Below are positions 12,350 to 31,913 of a stretch of 64,000 bases of DNA, piece by piece (position 1 is the stretch's first letter; each line of letters begins with the position of its first letter). The notes beneath the pieces are model-generated. The model worked only from the letters and a program-made list of their open reading frames with translations, did not search any database and had not been told where the DNA came from. Made by a program: the position numbers and the translations under genes. The stretch comes from Selaginella tamariscina (taxonomy: Eukaryota > Streptophyta > Lycopodiopsida > Selaginellales > Selaginellaceae), in contig PUQB01000078.1 of the NCBI GenBank assembly GCA_003024785.1, positions 310,001 through 374,000 of the forward strand. Direction: 5' to 3'.

Positions 12350-12900
12350 TGGGAAAAATATCAAAAACAATATATATTGTGGAAAACCGAGACTAGGAAG
12401 AATATATCGGAGTACGAGTTACTTATGCAATACTGCAATACGGGTCATCACCGAAATACGATATGAACAGAGTACGGCATTTTTGGATAAGGATAAGAAG
12501 GAGTTACATTAACTGAATGGATAAGGCTAGGAGGCAATTGTGATAACTGCTAGTACGGGACCTAGAATACGAGTATAAATAGACCATATTAGGACTAGAA
12601 GGGCATCCCGAGTATACTATTATTTTGTACCATGTGCCATGCGCGGACATAATATAAGATTCCTTTCTCTCTCATTACGTCTATCTCTTGCTTGCTTTTC
12701 TGTTGTGTAGTATACTGATCTTATTTCCAGTACTGTGACGGGATTCATAGTACTGCTACCTGCTATACACCTTGCCATCCTTACCCTTTTCCTGACTTTT
12801 TGATGTTTGATTACGTCTTTATCTTATTCCGGTAGACCCTTAATACGGGTTTATCGACGACAATCTTACTTATGTATGGAGGGTAGGATTTTACAGGTTA
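12350..12900 (+). repeat. Possible LTR or promoter remnant of a retrotransposon
   Basis: This moderately GC-rich block contains a TATA box (GAGTATAAATAGACC, 12571-12585). About 80 bp on comes a pyrimidine-rich transcribed-like segment (TTCCTTTCTCTCTCATTACG). This resembles the promoter and R region of a plant LTR. Clear TG...CA ends and a target duplication were not found, and no retroelement coding domain lies nearby. It could instead be a promoter of unknown use. Confidence 0.3.
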
Positions 12901-14038
12901 ACACTTGTCATATTAAAATTGAAATGCAATTGTTATTCATTCACCAATGTTCTATATTGTGCAAGCCTATCAATCTTACAACTCAGCGAATTAGATTTTG
13001 ACAATTAATCATTATGTTGATTATCTTGTTCATATTCATCCTTTCACGTTAGGATTATTTCCATATGATTAAAGTCTATTCTACTATGCAATACTCTAGT
13101 TTATTCTATAATTCAATATTGTACAAATGTGTCAGTACTTACATATTCTTCATTATTATTGTTTGAGTTGTAATGCTTTTAACTATTATACCACCCTATT
13201 GATCTTGGTGCTATTAGACAATACATCAACTTGTTAGCAATCTACTTTCCACGTTAGGGTCTTTGACATGTGGATTATTCATAAATCATTTTGATAATTT
13301 TACGTTACATTAATCTAGACACAAGTTGCACATGCGTTTAAACACATGTCACACACATGCTACCTTAAAATTTGTGATTAGGGTTTGTGACATAGTCTTA
13401 TTAAGGCTTGTCATCATTGTGGTTTCCTTAGATTGGGGCTCTTGTAGCATTAGTTTTTTTTTTATAGATTTTTGTGCATATTCTGTACATTCCTTTTTAT
13501 TCACTACTTAGTTTTCCATTGTTCATTAATTTCATTAATTGGGTTATCTGTCACTTATTTATTAATTGGTTTTTTTGTTTAGATCTTTGTAAATTGGATT
13601 GTTCACCATTGGATTGTGGTGCTTAATAAGATTTTTTGTCATCGGTGGTTTTTGTAGATTTTGCCATTGAGGTTTGCTATTTCATCTCTAATTGCTTTTG
13701 TAGTGCTTATGTTACATTTTCACAACTATGCCAACTCCACAGTGGCTTAGAAGGTAAATATTATTTCATTATCTTGGTGATCTAGCATGATTTATGTTAG
13801 AATCAGCATTTTATTATGTAGATCCCTCTTTATTCTTAATGAGCATTACTAAGTATTCCTTTGCATGTGCAAGATTTGTTAATCTTGTGGTGCTTGTTTT
13901 CCAAAATCAAAATAATCTCTTTCAAAAAATAAAATTTTCCATTAACACGAAGAAATCTTCTTTTTAGTTGAAAAAGTATGTCTTAAAGAATGAGAGGTTT
14001 TTCATTAAAAAAAACTTTTAAGACATTGATAACTATCA
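12901..14038. other. AT-rich intergenic DNA, nothing recognised
   Basis: Only open frames of about 60 codons occur, with no start context, splice pattern or motif to support them. Confidence 0.6.
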
Positions 14039-14610
14039 AATGAGATGCTTCTCATTTTGAATTTTGTTACAAGACCAATGTTATTAATATTTGAATACTA
14101 AAATCAATATGTCATTTAGAATAACTAACATGGTATTTTGCACTATTTTAGAATGAGATGTTTCTCGGGGGGCGATCGATGGTTAACGATCCTTCTTTCT
14201 TGGATCAGGCCTTTTCGCACCAGATCCGTGTGATCCCGCCGAATCCCTCCGCTCCATGGCCCGGGCCTGCCCGGTATAGCGTCGTTGTGGGTCCTCCCCA
14301 AGCAGATGCCGTTTAATGATTTGATCCAAATGCTTTAGGAATGAAGTTTAAAATGAAAATCATCCCGCCTAGGTTTATGTTATCGACAATGTGATTGTCG
14401 TCTACGTATTAGAATGACTAACATAAAATCATTAATTATTTTTAATGAGATGCTTCTCATCAGAATTTTAAAAGTTTTAATATTAGACATTTATATTTAG
14501 TTTGTATGTATCTCGTCCACATTGCCTTTTTGAAGAACCAACTAATTCTTGTGTTATTATTGTGTTATTATTCTTTGATTTAATAATAATAATGAAATGT
14601 ATCTCATTCT
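14039..14610. repeat. Cluster of short hairpin repeats (GAGA...TCTC)
   Basis: AATGAGATGCTTCTCATT at 14039-14056 is a perfect 7-bp-arm inverted repeat. A near copy lies at 14444-14460, and degenerate copies lie at 13986-14003, 14151-14166 and 14591-14607. Longer sequence around two of them (14119-14166 and 14410-14457) is also similar, starting AGAAT.ACTAACAT, and forms an approximately 50-bp direct repeat about 290 bp apart. Confidence 0.6.
14158..14316 (+). CDS. Small GC-rich ORF of unknown function (52 codons)
   Basis: The frame runs from ATG at 14158 (a second ATG is at 14179) to TAA at 14314-14316. It is Pro-rich; part reads QIRVIPPNPSAPWPGPARYS. The DNA from about 14165 to 14320 is far richer in G and C than anything for several kilobases around and uses G/C-ending codons. 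It begins within a hairpin-like repeat and lies between two diverged ~50-bp direct repeats. I do not recognise it. It may be a fragment of an inserted gene or transposon rather than a functional gene. Confidence 0.25.
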   Translation: MFLGGRSMVNDPSFLDQAFSHQIRVIPPNPSAPWPGPARYSVVVGPPQADAV

Positions 14611-15283
14611 TATATTGAAATTCTTCGTTTGTACTGTATAACTTGCTGCATTACTTTTATTTTATGTTTGTATATAATTCTTCACTTACCTTGAAAGTTT
14701 TATTTATTAATATTTAACTTAATAAAAATTAATAATAATTTAGAATTAGACTTCACAATTCTAAGTAAGTTAATTTCATTAATTACTAACTCTCATTAGT
14801 GAGTATATTAGTTTGAGTTCAATACTTCTTCGTAGTTGATCTTTATTCCCTAAACAATTTCTAAATTTTTCATAAATACGGTTTATATTAATAAATGAAC
14901 TCGATTAACACTGTTGAATTTAAATATGTACAAAAGTCTCCAATCGTTTGTAAACACTCATGCATTATTTTGATTTTGCACGATTTAAATTTAAAGAATT
15001 TAATTATTTTTTACTTATGTAAGTATGACTTATCTTTCAAAAGTAAATTGCATAACTTTACTTTGTTATTTATTTATTTAATTTCAAATTTACATACATG
15101 TGTAGAGAGACCAAGGGGAATACACATTTATTGGCAGGGGGGTATGATTTTAAAATTGGTGAAATCTATATCTTATTAAAAAAACATATTGGAATATACA
15201 TTCTCATATATATATATATGTATACATAGCTGAATTATGTTTTCTATTACAATTGTTTTATAATGATTAAGATATAAACCCAA
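14317..15283. other. AT-rich intergenic DNA downstream of the ROS3-like gene
   Basis: The 94-codon frame at 14895-15179 is AT-driven, with a low-complexity product, and I do not support it as a gene. This stretch probably holds the 3' end of the minus-strand gene that stops at 15284. Confidence 0.6.
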
Positions 15284-18200
15284 TTAGAAAGCATGAAGTT
15301 TACGGTTACTTCTCAAGGCAGCCTTGTGTTTACCTTTGTAATCGGACGAGAGCTTGCCTTTAGAGTTAAGCCATTCTTCCTCCGCATTTGACGACCTAAA
15401 CACAATACATATAGTCAGCTGAAGCACACACGCATACACAATAGATAAATATATGTTATAGAACCATGTATACCTCATAAATCCGCAGCTCTCCTTCTTT
15501 AGCAGCTCCTTCACACTGGGAACCTGTACAGTTCTTTGTTCGTGTTTATTCTTTAATAAACTCTTCTTCTCCAATTTAGCGACATCATTTTCCTCTGGTC
15601 CTGAACGTAATAGTTACTATGTAAACAATTATACGTGTGTGTACATATTTATGACAGACGTGCATACATACAATAAATCAAGTAGAGAGATATACACATT
15701 TACGAACGCATGTGACATATGTACAATGTCCCGAAATACTAAAGAGCAAATCACAACACACAACATACCCACTAAAACATGAAAGTGACAGAGATGTGTG
15801 TGTGTTATTAAGCACTCAAGGCCAATTTGGGCATTTTAAGAATTACCTGGAAAATTTAAAAATTATATAATAGTAGTTTGATAATTTTCCATGGAATTAC
15901 AATCTCACCTTTATCTACTGGCCTCTCATGTTTGTCCAGCGTTGTTGTTGAAGTTATTCCTGCATAGAAAGTTACATACAAACAGTAAGAAGAATAAACT
16001 TTTTTGAGTACTAAACATAAAATAATTCATCTGTTCAGAACGTCACAATCTCACACGCATATGGTAAGCATTCACTACACATATATACATCTATGCATCT
16101 GTGTAACCATGTGCGTGCGTGTATGCATGTGTGTGTATACTTTACATTAAGATATAGCTATATATGTTAAGACAATTCTAGCGTATCAAACAAATACTAA
16201 ATCAATTATTCGAGTTTTAACATACTTACCTATATCAGTTTGCTTCTGAGTCTCTGAACCAACCACATCTGACAACGAGAAGGATGCATTCCCACCTTCA
16301 CCAACCAAGGCCTTCCATGAAGAAAACTGAATCCACTCAGTTTGGGGTTTCACATCAGTGTTCTTAGGTGGTTTCACATTGTCCCCCACTAGTTTCATGC
16401 TATCCTCTGCAAGTTTCACGTCGTCCTTTGCCAGTTTCACATCCTTTGAAGGGTTATTTGGTAGTTTCACATCATCCTCCAATAGTTCCACATCATTCTT
16501 CGGTAGTTCCAAATCAACAGGCTTGTCTGCAAACTTAACCTTTCGAACCTTCTTTTTATCAACCTAATACATATCATCAAGTTACTAATGTTGTCATAAT
16601 ACTAGCATTAATAATAGTTATACTAATTATTTACCTGCGGAGGTTTGTCCTTGTCGTGGTCTACATTGTCTTCTTCACCCTTCTTGTCTATGTATCCGGT
16701 AGCGGCTTCAAAAAACTATCCCACTTATCATTTTCTCCCTGAACAGTGTAAGAAGTTAGATGAAAATACCTTAATATTAATTCGAATCTTATGCACACTC
16801 ACAATCTCTTATACACACACGCGGGGGTACCTTTCCCTCAAAATCATCCATAGGAAAATCTGCTTCCCTGTCTGCAGCTCCAGCAGCAGCCTCAAATACT
16901 CTATCCCACTTATTGCTAGCCTTAACCTGCACCTGAACAACACGAACTATCTCATAACTAATCATATACCAAAACACAAACAACATATCGGATATCCAAC
17001 TATAGTTAATATGATAACAATAACAATGCAAACAGTAACACACACACACACACACACCTTGTTTCTCCTCTTGATTATGCCTGGAAGCATTACACCATCC
17101 TCATCTACAACCTCATCGCTTAATTCAGCATCTTCCACAGGTGCTTCAGTTTCTTTGCTAATGTTAGGAATAGTATATTCCTCCAGTATCTTCCTTCTCT
17201 TATTTTGTTTATCCTTTCTCCTGCCCTTAACATCTTCTGAAGCATTTTGATTCTTCAAGTTTTCATCCTCACGCGCTAATTCCATGTGTATACAATTATG
17301 TAACTACATTGTGTGAAAGAAAAGTTTAACAATACCTGAGAGTAAAGATTGACAGTTATTGTTAACGTTTGCATCCTCCACAGGCTGCTTATCATCATCA
17401 ATCTTTCTTTTCAATCCACGTGCAGCATGCTTTCTCTGGAAATCTTCCGAATTCACTAATTATAAGCAAAAAGCTAAGTACATCATCATCATAGATACTA
17501 CATAAGCATTTGATATATAGATGTGCGTACGTGCGTGTATGCGTGCGTGTATGTGTATTTCCATCATGATGACAGGAAATACACATACGCGTGCGCACAA
17601 CACACACACACACACACACACACATATGAAGACCTGGTGAAAGCTGGTCGTGGACGTTTTGTACTTGATTGTTTGAGTCGAACTTATCCATTATTCGGAG
17701 ATACGCATCATGCTCATACTCAAAAGGATCGGCCTCCTCGTTCTCGTGCCCATCACAGCTACATAACGCAAGAAGAGACAGAGGGTGAGCATTGCAACGC
17801 TCAAAACTGCGCTTGTGCCCCTTGTACCTCGTGCACTAACAGTTTTCACCTGATCAAAATGCTCATATTGTAAACACGAACATAACACGTATATTTGTAG
17901 TTACAAGCTCTATATACAGGTATACCCACACATAAACAAGTCAACACATGCATGCGTGATAGACGCATGCCCACCTTTCGTAGTTTTGGGAAGAACAATT
18001 TGAGCTCTTGTGAAGGATTAAACTTATGTGGTTTCTCAGCTGCTTTAAGCTCCAGATTCGCCGTTGGAAGTTTAGCCGATGCATCTGCCCACTCTCGCTT
18101 CAAACGTGTCATATAATCCTCTTTTGCTTTCTCCACACGTAAACATCCTCCTTTCCACTTACATCCTTTGTACTGCTCTGCCAGCATTCGTCTCTCATAA

Positions 18201-18960
18201 GTATCAAATGCTGTCTGTGTGGTCTATATATGGATATTGCACACACACAGGACAAGCCTCTTATTGGTCATCAGATAGATTATCGAAGTCACCACATGCT
18301 TAAACACAAAGTCATGCACATATATATGATATAAAAGTTCACATTAAAGCTGGTTATTCAGATTAACAAACTAAATTTAAAAGCCTCAGACTATCATAGC
18401 AAGTAATGAAAATGTCATCGTCCTAATGAAATCCCGGGACACACGACCACCGTTAGGACCAGTTCCCATAAGAGACGCAAGAGATTTGCGGTTTTTTTTA
18501 TTTGTTTTAACTTATCACATGGAAGAAAGTAAAAACAAATACACTTTATATGGAAAAAGAACGTGGAAGAATGTAGAAACATTATATGGGAAAAGACCGA
18601 CACAAGTTATTTTTTTTAATTTGTCTTATTAGGGGAGCTATAACTAGCATATATACACATGTATAAGCATATATAAGATAAAACTCAAACCTACAACATA
18701 CGGCATAATCATAAACTTGTGTATATATACACATACTCATTTCTTTGTATTTATAACAAAATACTCACAGTGCTGAAGACTTTGCGAAGAGCAGCAGGAG
18801 AGGCAGCCTCAAAATCAATATACGCAAAATGGGGCTCCTTACTAATCAGTTCCACAGAGAGAACGGTACCTAGCGATCCGAATGCGCGCTTCAGATCTTC
18901 TGCTTCCACGGCAGCGCCCAATCCCCCAACAAACAGCCTCACTCGCTTCTCCTCCTCCAT
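15284..18960 (-). CDS. ROS3: RRM-domain protein of the ROS3/NOL8 family, 11 exons
   Basis: Exons (minus): 18960-18769, 18214-17975, 17835-17634, 17455-17336, 17275-17058, 16926-16831, 16738-16635, 16563-16230, 15959-15909, 15600-15474, 15395-15284. The N-terminus is an RRM (RNP2-like RLFVGGLG; RNP1-like HFAYIDF), followed by WKGG.L..EKAKEDY and RLKREW, the hallmark junction of plant REPRESSOR OF SILENCING 3 and animal NOL8. Exon 8 carries SSWKALVGEGGNASFSLSDV, a conserved C-terminal block of the family. The tail ends KGKHKAALRSNRK. ROS3 binds RNA and acts in DNA demethylation and nucleolar RNA work; that role is inferred from family. Exons 6 and 7 look like duplicates (NKWDRVFEAA and DKWDSFFEAA). 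Exon 7 is 104 nt and one T short in a T6 run, breaking phase; a 105-nt exon would keep it. A telo-box lies just upstream. Confidence 0.85.
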
Positions 18961-18977
18961 TGAGAACCCTAGTACAG

Positions 18978-18992
18978 AACCCTAAACCCTAA
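18978..18992 (-). promoter_or_regulatory. Telo-box pair upstream of the ROS3-like gene
   Basis: AACCCTAAACCCTAA lies 18 bp upstream of the start codon on the coding strand's 5' side. Telo-boxes are typical of promoters and 5' UTRs of plant ribosome-biogenesis and cell-growth genes, which fits a NOL8-type nucleolar protein. Confidence 0.6.
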
Positions 18993-19496
18993 GAGAGACC
19001 GTATTGTTTGCCCTAAATAAAGACCGTATCTTTAGAATATACTGTAAATTTGAATTTGACATTCTACTTACTTGTACCATTGAAATATTAATGTACTAAC
19101 CAATATGACACTTAATACGTAATCAAGCTGAATAATAGGATCTCTTTATCAGCCAGTCAATTGAATACAGCTTGCCAATATTCCAATCCATACATTTTGT
19201 TCTGTATACACAAAAACTGTATGTTAGAATTCTTTATAACTCAACACATTTCGATGTAGTCAAAAATATACGTATTATATATATATATAAAGCACATGCA
19301 ATATACATTTGGATGGCTATTAATTAATATAATCACTGGTTTTAACCCTTTTTAAGGCACACCATGATCTGTTGACTTTAGTGCCCATGTGAATAAGGTT
19401 TAACCCCCTCTCTCTCTAACATCTTGAGTATACTGTAGTTTTACTAGGTAAATTTAGAGTCAACTTTGATATAATCATGCTTGGCATGTAGTATCC
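18993..19496. other. Divergent intergenic region, ROS3-like / GT90
   Basis: AT-rich, with a short CT run at 19409-19417. It must hold the promoters of both flanking, divergently transcribed genes. No clear TATA box can be assigned. Confidence 0.5.
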
Positions 19497-21573
19497 ATGG
19501 CTTCTTGGAAACAATTTGTAGAATACACAGGAATTGAAAGGAACAAATTCCTGCAGTTTAGTATTGGGAAGTTCTTGATAGCTTTAATAACTGCCATTGC
19601 GATCACCTTGATAATATTTGCCTCATCTACAAGCAGAGTAAGTAAACATAGTATATAATTTAATTGGAATGTGTATGTACATATACGCATGCACACATAT
19701 ATACATCTAAATGTATGTATGCAGGTTGTTCTTGTGAGAGAGAATGGGATTACTCGAATTGTTCCTGTTTTGGAGCGATCTGATTTGGAAGGCATTCGAG
19801 ACTGTGAATTCTCGCCTTCCGATCCATCCCAGTGTCCCTCGTACTTTGCTTGGATTGAGAAGGATCTGGCCCCTTGGAAAACAACAGGGATTTCACAGGT
19901 TTGAGTCTTATGTGAAAATAAAATTTACGTTATATCATTATTGATATCAGTTATAGATATATATGTGTGTGTGTGTGGACTTATGTATGTATGTGTGTGC
20001 GTGTGTTTACAGAAAGATATTCAAGGTATAAAACCGAGGGCGGACTTTCGAGTAGTGATAGTGAATGGAACACTATATATGGAGCGGTACAACAAGTGTT
20101 TCGAGAGCCGGGATGACTACACAGTCTGGGGGCTGCTCATGCTCTTGCAGGAATATCCAGGAATGATACCAGACCTGGAGATGATGGTAAACTGTGGCGA
20201 TTTTCCAGTCGTTCCGAGGTTCGAGTACGAGCCAGGCACAGAAAGATGGCCACCCACTCCAGTGTTTGTATACTGTACTACTACCCGTCTTGAGCATTAT
20301 GACATTGTCTTGCCGGACTGGTCCTTCTGGGGATGGTAAGAAGTACGTATATATGCACACACACAGGTGTATATATAGTAATTTTTATCTGCAAATATAT
20401 ACATATATATACATATTTACAGGCCTGAGGTAAATATTGCTCCATGGTTCATAGAGAAGGAAAAAATCTACAAAGGAGCAGGAGAAACGGAATGGTTGAA
20501 AAGGGAACCTTTTGCACACTGGAAGGGGAACTATCACATGGGACCGACTCGAGCAGACCTTGTGAAATGTACTGTAAACAACACGAACAATTACAGCCTC
20601 GTCACTTCTCATCAGGTGTGTATGTGCAGGTGCACACTCAAGTGCGCGCGTGTATGTGTTGTGGAACTTATATATGTTGTGGGTGTGTAATAATCTATAT
20701 CACTATTTTATCTAGGAACCATTCAGGCAGACAGCAGTGAATAGACATTAACTAAGGGTAGGGAAGTTTTATGCATAAAATGCTTACAAATGTATATAAA
20801 TGTTTTTACAGGACTGGTTTACTGAGAGAGACAATAAATTCAACAGTTCAGACTTATCCAAGCAATGCATGCACAGGTTTCCATATACATTCATTTACAC
20901 ACACACACACACACATTATGTGCTTACATAGATGTTGTGCAGATATAAGGTGTATGTCGAAGGTGGGGGTTGGTCAGTTAGCAGGAAATACATATTCGCT
21001 TGTGGCTCAACTGTTTTGCAAATCGAGCCCATCTTTCAAGAGTTTTTTGCCAGGTCTATGATCCCATTCGTTCATTACTGGCCCGTAAACAGATCAGACA
21101 TATGCAATTCAATCAAACATGCCGTCGACTGGGGCAACTCAAATCCCCAAGAGGTGCGTGTAGACATAGTCATAGTCGAAGGTTTAGGGTTTAAACGTTT
21201 AAGGGTTTTTTTGCACAAACACGCACGCACACAAACACACACACATCTTTATAACGTATTACAGGCAGCAGCAATTGGGAAATGTGGGCAATCTTTTACA
21301 GACAAGGAGCTGACGATGGAATATGTATACCAATACATGTTACATCTTCTGCGGGAATATGGAGATTTACTAACATTCAAGCCAGTTCCACCCAGTGGAG
21401 TGGAGCCAATGACACTCGAGTCGTTCTTACCAGGCCATGAGCTCACTATCCCCTCGCAAAATAAGACTGAAATGAATCTGGCCAAGGGGCTGTGTTCTTT
21501 GCCTCAGATATCTGCAGATGAATTGCATGAGAAGGTGATTAGGGGATATGAGAGACAGGTAATAGATCTGTAA
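19497..21573 (+). CDS. GT90 family glycosyltransferase (DUF821/rumi-like), 7 exons
   Basis: Exons: 19497-19637, 19725-19898, 20013-20335, 20423-20615, 20812-20876, 20943-21153, 21265-21573; all phases agree, giving 471 residues. Type II topology: a short basic N-terminus, one membrane helix at about residues 24-43, then a lumenal catalytic domain. Family landmarks are CPSYFAWIEKDLAPW, VLPDWSFWGWPEVNIAPW, HWKGN...R..LV.C, YKVYVEGGGWSVSRKYIFAC, ARSMIPFVHYWPV and HAVDWGN. GT90 enzymes include animal protein O-glucosyltransferases (Rumi/POGLUT) and fungal xylosyltransferases. The acceptor of plant members is not established, so Golgi/ER location and sugar transfer are inferred. The terminal CAG|GTAATAG could be a splice donor to a further exon at about 21669; the stop used here is the simple read-through. 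No frame-breaking indel was seen. Confidence 0.92.
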
Positions 21574-22304
21574 CAAAAATGTAGCTGGTTTTGGAGAATA
21601 TAACATGAGAGTTAACTTTGTGTGTATATGCGTGTGTGCATATGTGCGTGTGTGTAAATACTATACAGTCCTTTAGTGAGAAAGATTTAAACCCCACCCC
21701 AGGCCAACAAGAAGAAGAAGAAGATGGAAAATGTCTTTGCCTCAAGTTTTCTCTCTCAAGAGCTGTGTATGTAAATGTGTCTATATATAGATGCTTCTCT
21801 CTCACACACATGCACACGCACACACACTGAGAAGGGCTGTGTATGTATCTGCATACACATGACCAGACAAACTATATTAACTCAAGCTCCAGATTAGAGA
21901 GGTTGATCTTCTCAAAACTTCAATTTGAAGAACATTGGGCTTTAAACCTTAAATTGAAATTATCTCTGTCATTAATGTGCATATATGTCACATATACATT
22001 ATAAATTTTTCATTTGTAATATGCAAATCATGCCATTATCCAATGTTCTATGTATTGCTGTCATGACCATAATGGTGCCCAGCATGGGCCCCTGGCCCAT
22101 ATGTCCCGCCATCTATACGACCGTACACAATTACAAAATCGGGATTGACGGTCAAGATTTGGACCCGGTTTACCGAGGGGTAATTCATTTACTGCTAGGG
22201 TAAATTATTGTGCTCGATGTAACAGGGAGTCATTCCCATTCACTCTAGGAAGGAAGGAAGATTACAGAGCTCCAAGATGGATGAAGAAGGAGACGCGCCG
22301 GGGT
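21574..22304. other. 3' end of GT90 gene and start of next promoter
   Basis: It contains a possible extra GT90 exon (from about 21669, after an ACAG acceptor) that is open to 21830 but ends in CA-repeat sequence. The rest has no gene. A short upstream ORF in the next leader starts at 22277 and stops at 22351 (25 codons including stop). Confidence 0.5.
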
Positions 22305-22960
22305 TTCGTTATCAGCGGCGGCTGCTGCAGAAATCGCTGCAGATCGCGTGAAATGCGCCTCCAGACAGGACGATTCGAGGTACTCCCGCTAGATTTCAGG
22401 CGTTCTTCATTCCGCATTATGTACAAAACCGCAGGAAATCCCCGTTTCTAGGTAAGTTCATTGTTTTCTAGATCATATTCATCGATTTGCATCGAAAATC
22501 CATATATTACTAGCTAATACATTCAGCAAAAAACAAGTTTTTTGGATTCTTTCTGCGTAGATTCATCTAATATCATCGCTCTTCTAGATTCTATAGGTTG
22601 TTTCCTTTCCAGGACAAGGTCTCGTAATCAGCGGCGGTCGTTACGGACATCGCGTGAAATGTGCCTTCGGACAGGATGTCCCGCTAGATTTCAGGCATTC
22701 TTCACCAGGAAATCTTCGATTTCTAGGTAAGATTCATTAGAATAGTTTTCTAGCTCAGAAAGAATCGATATTCAGTGTTTTTTCTCTCTCGATATATTCA
22801 TCCAAAATAACGGCTGCAAAAAACAGTACAGATAGCGTGAAATGCGCCTCCGGACAGAATGATTGAAGGTACTCTCGCTAAATTTCAGGCATCCTACAAC
22901 CTACATTATGCATTTCTCGTAGGAAGTCCTAGTGTTCTAAGTTAGGTTCATCCAAAAATT
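22305..22960 (+). repeat. Triplicated leader segment of the Ig-like membrane protein gene
   Basis: Three diverged copies share GCGTGAAATGCGCCTCC..ACAG (22345, 22651, 22834) followed by CGCTAGATTTCAGGC and a 3' end like TTTCTAGGTAAG. Copies 1 and 2 end in good splice donors (GT at 22452 and 22727). Copy 3 is degenerate there. Copy 2 is preceded by TTTCCTTTCCAG, so 22613-22726 could be a spliced leader exon. The splice acceptor at 23005 then joins the leader to the coding exon. Confidence 0.75.
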
Positions 22961-23019
22961 CATAGTTCCTATCGCTATTCATAGATTTTAGCTGTAATTC
23001 TACAGGTTAAGCTGAAAAC

Positions 23020-30705
<7,686 letters not shown>

Positions 30706-31912
30706 TGAGTTATCATTCCACATATTTTGTTACTTGGTATTTATTGTAAAGGCTTTTACTTCGTCAATTGAAATATATACACACAAATATTAACATTTAA
30801 CATATAAAATTTAAAAATATATTATATTCGTTAATAATAGTTAAACACCAACATTAAACGTCCTTATTAACCTTGTTTAAACGTCCCTTTCAAAACTGAC
30901 GTGTTCAAATGTGCATATACTTTAAAACATATAGAAGAGTATCAGGTACAATTGGGTACGCAATGTGCAGTTTGACAATCTTTTCAACCAAAACGTTTTT
31001 TAAAGTTAAATTAAAATTAATTAATTATTAACCTGTTTTAATTTCCATTGTCAGTAGAAACGTGACGTTGAGGTTATTCCACTCAACACAAACATGTGTG
31101 CACCAAATAATGTTTATTTATACTTGCAGATAAACATATAAAAAAATAAATTTGAAATATAAATTTTATTAAATAGAAAATTTGAAAATATGTTTTTTAA
31201 ATTATTAACCTACAAACAATGTAATACAGCATTCTCTTCTATAAAATTTAAATTAAACCTAAAGATAATTTAATCAGTTTTACACGCGCACACACGTGTG
31301 TGTGTGTGTATATATATATACACTAGCTCGTGCATGCATGGGGAAATTTAGATACAAAACAGAATGAACGCAAATATCAAAGTTAATTATATAAAATTAA
31401 TGGTATAAATTCATTTTACACACCAACCAACAACTGAAAGTACTTCTTTTCCACGTCGTTTTCTACACTTACCACTAGATCCCGCCACGTGTCAGGTGGA
31501 ACGCCAAGGATCACCATCGTTGATGCTGGAAATCCAACGGCAATCTGTACAGATGTCGTGTCATTTAATCTACCGTCGATCAAACATTGTGTTATTTAGT
31601 TCATTTTATTATTCCATTTTCTCTAGGGTTCCTCAGGGATTCACAGCGTATATATATTTTGTTCCCGATCGATTTCTGCTCACGGCGATGGCGCCTTTGC
31701 TCGATTTAATGTTCTATTGATCCATCGCGCTTCCGGATTCTACACATTGTTGCGACAAATCGGAGGTTCTTATCTTCGATTTTCTTGCATTTTCTGGCAG
31801 GAAATCTGTGTTTTTTCACAGTTTTATCGATATCGGAGCAGAAATCGGAGTCGTTTCATAGTGATTTTGTTCATAAATGCTCGGAAATAGGCTTTCGGAG
31901 CTAAGCAACTTC
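30706..31912. other. Intergenic: 3' end of membrane protein gene, GT14 promoter and leader
   Basis: 30706-31490 is AT-rich with a CA/GT microsatellite near 31285-31320. From about 31490 base composition becomes balanced, as in the GT14 leader. A short upstream ORF (ATG at 31688, stop at 31720) could affect translation of that gene. Confidence 0.45.
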
Positions 31913-31913
31913 G

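Noticed and set aside
14165..14335. Organelle DNA insertion as the source of the GC-rich patch
   Set aside because: I could not match it to any plastid or mitochondrial gene from memory, and it is too short to tell; left as unknown.
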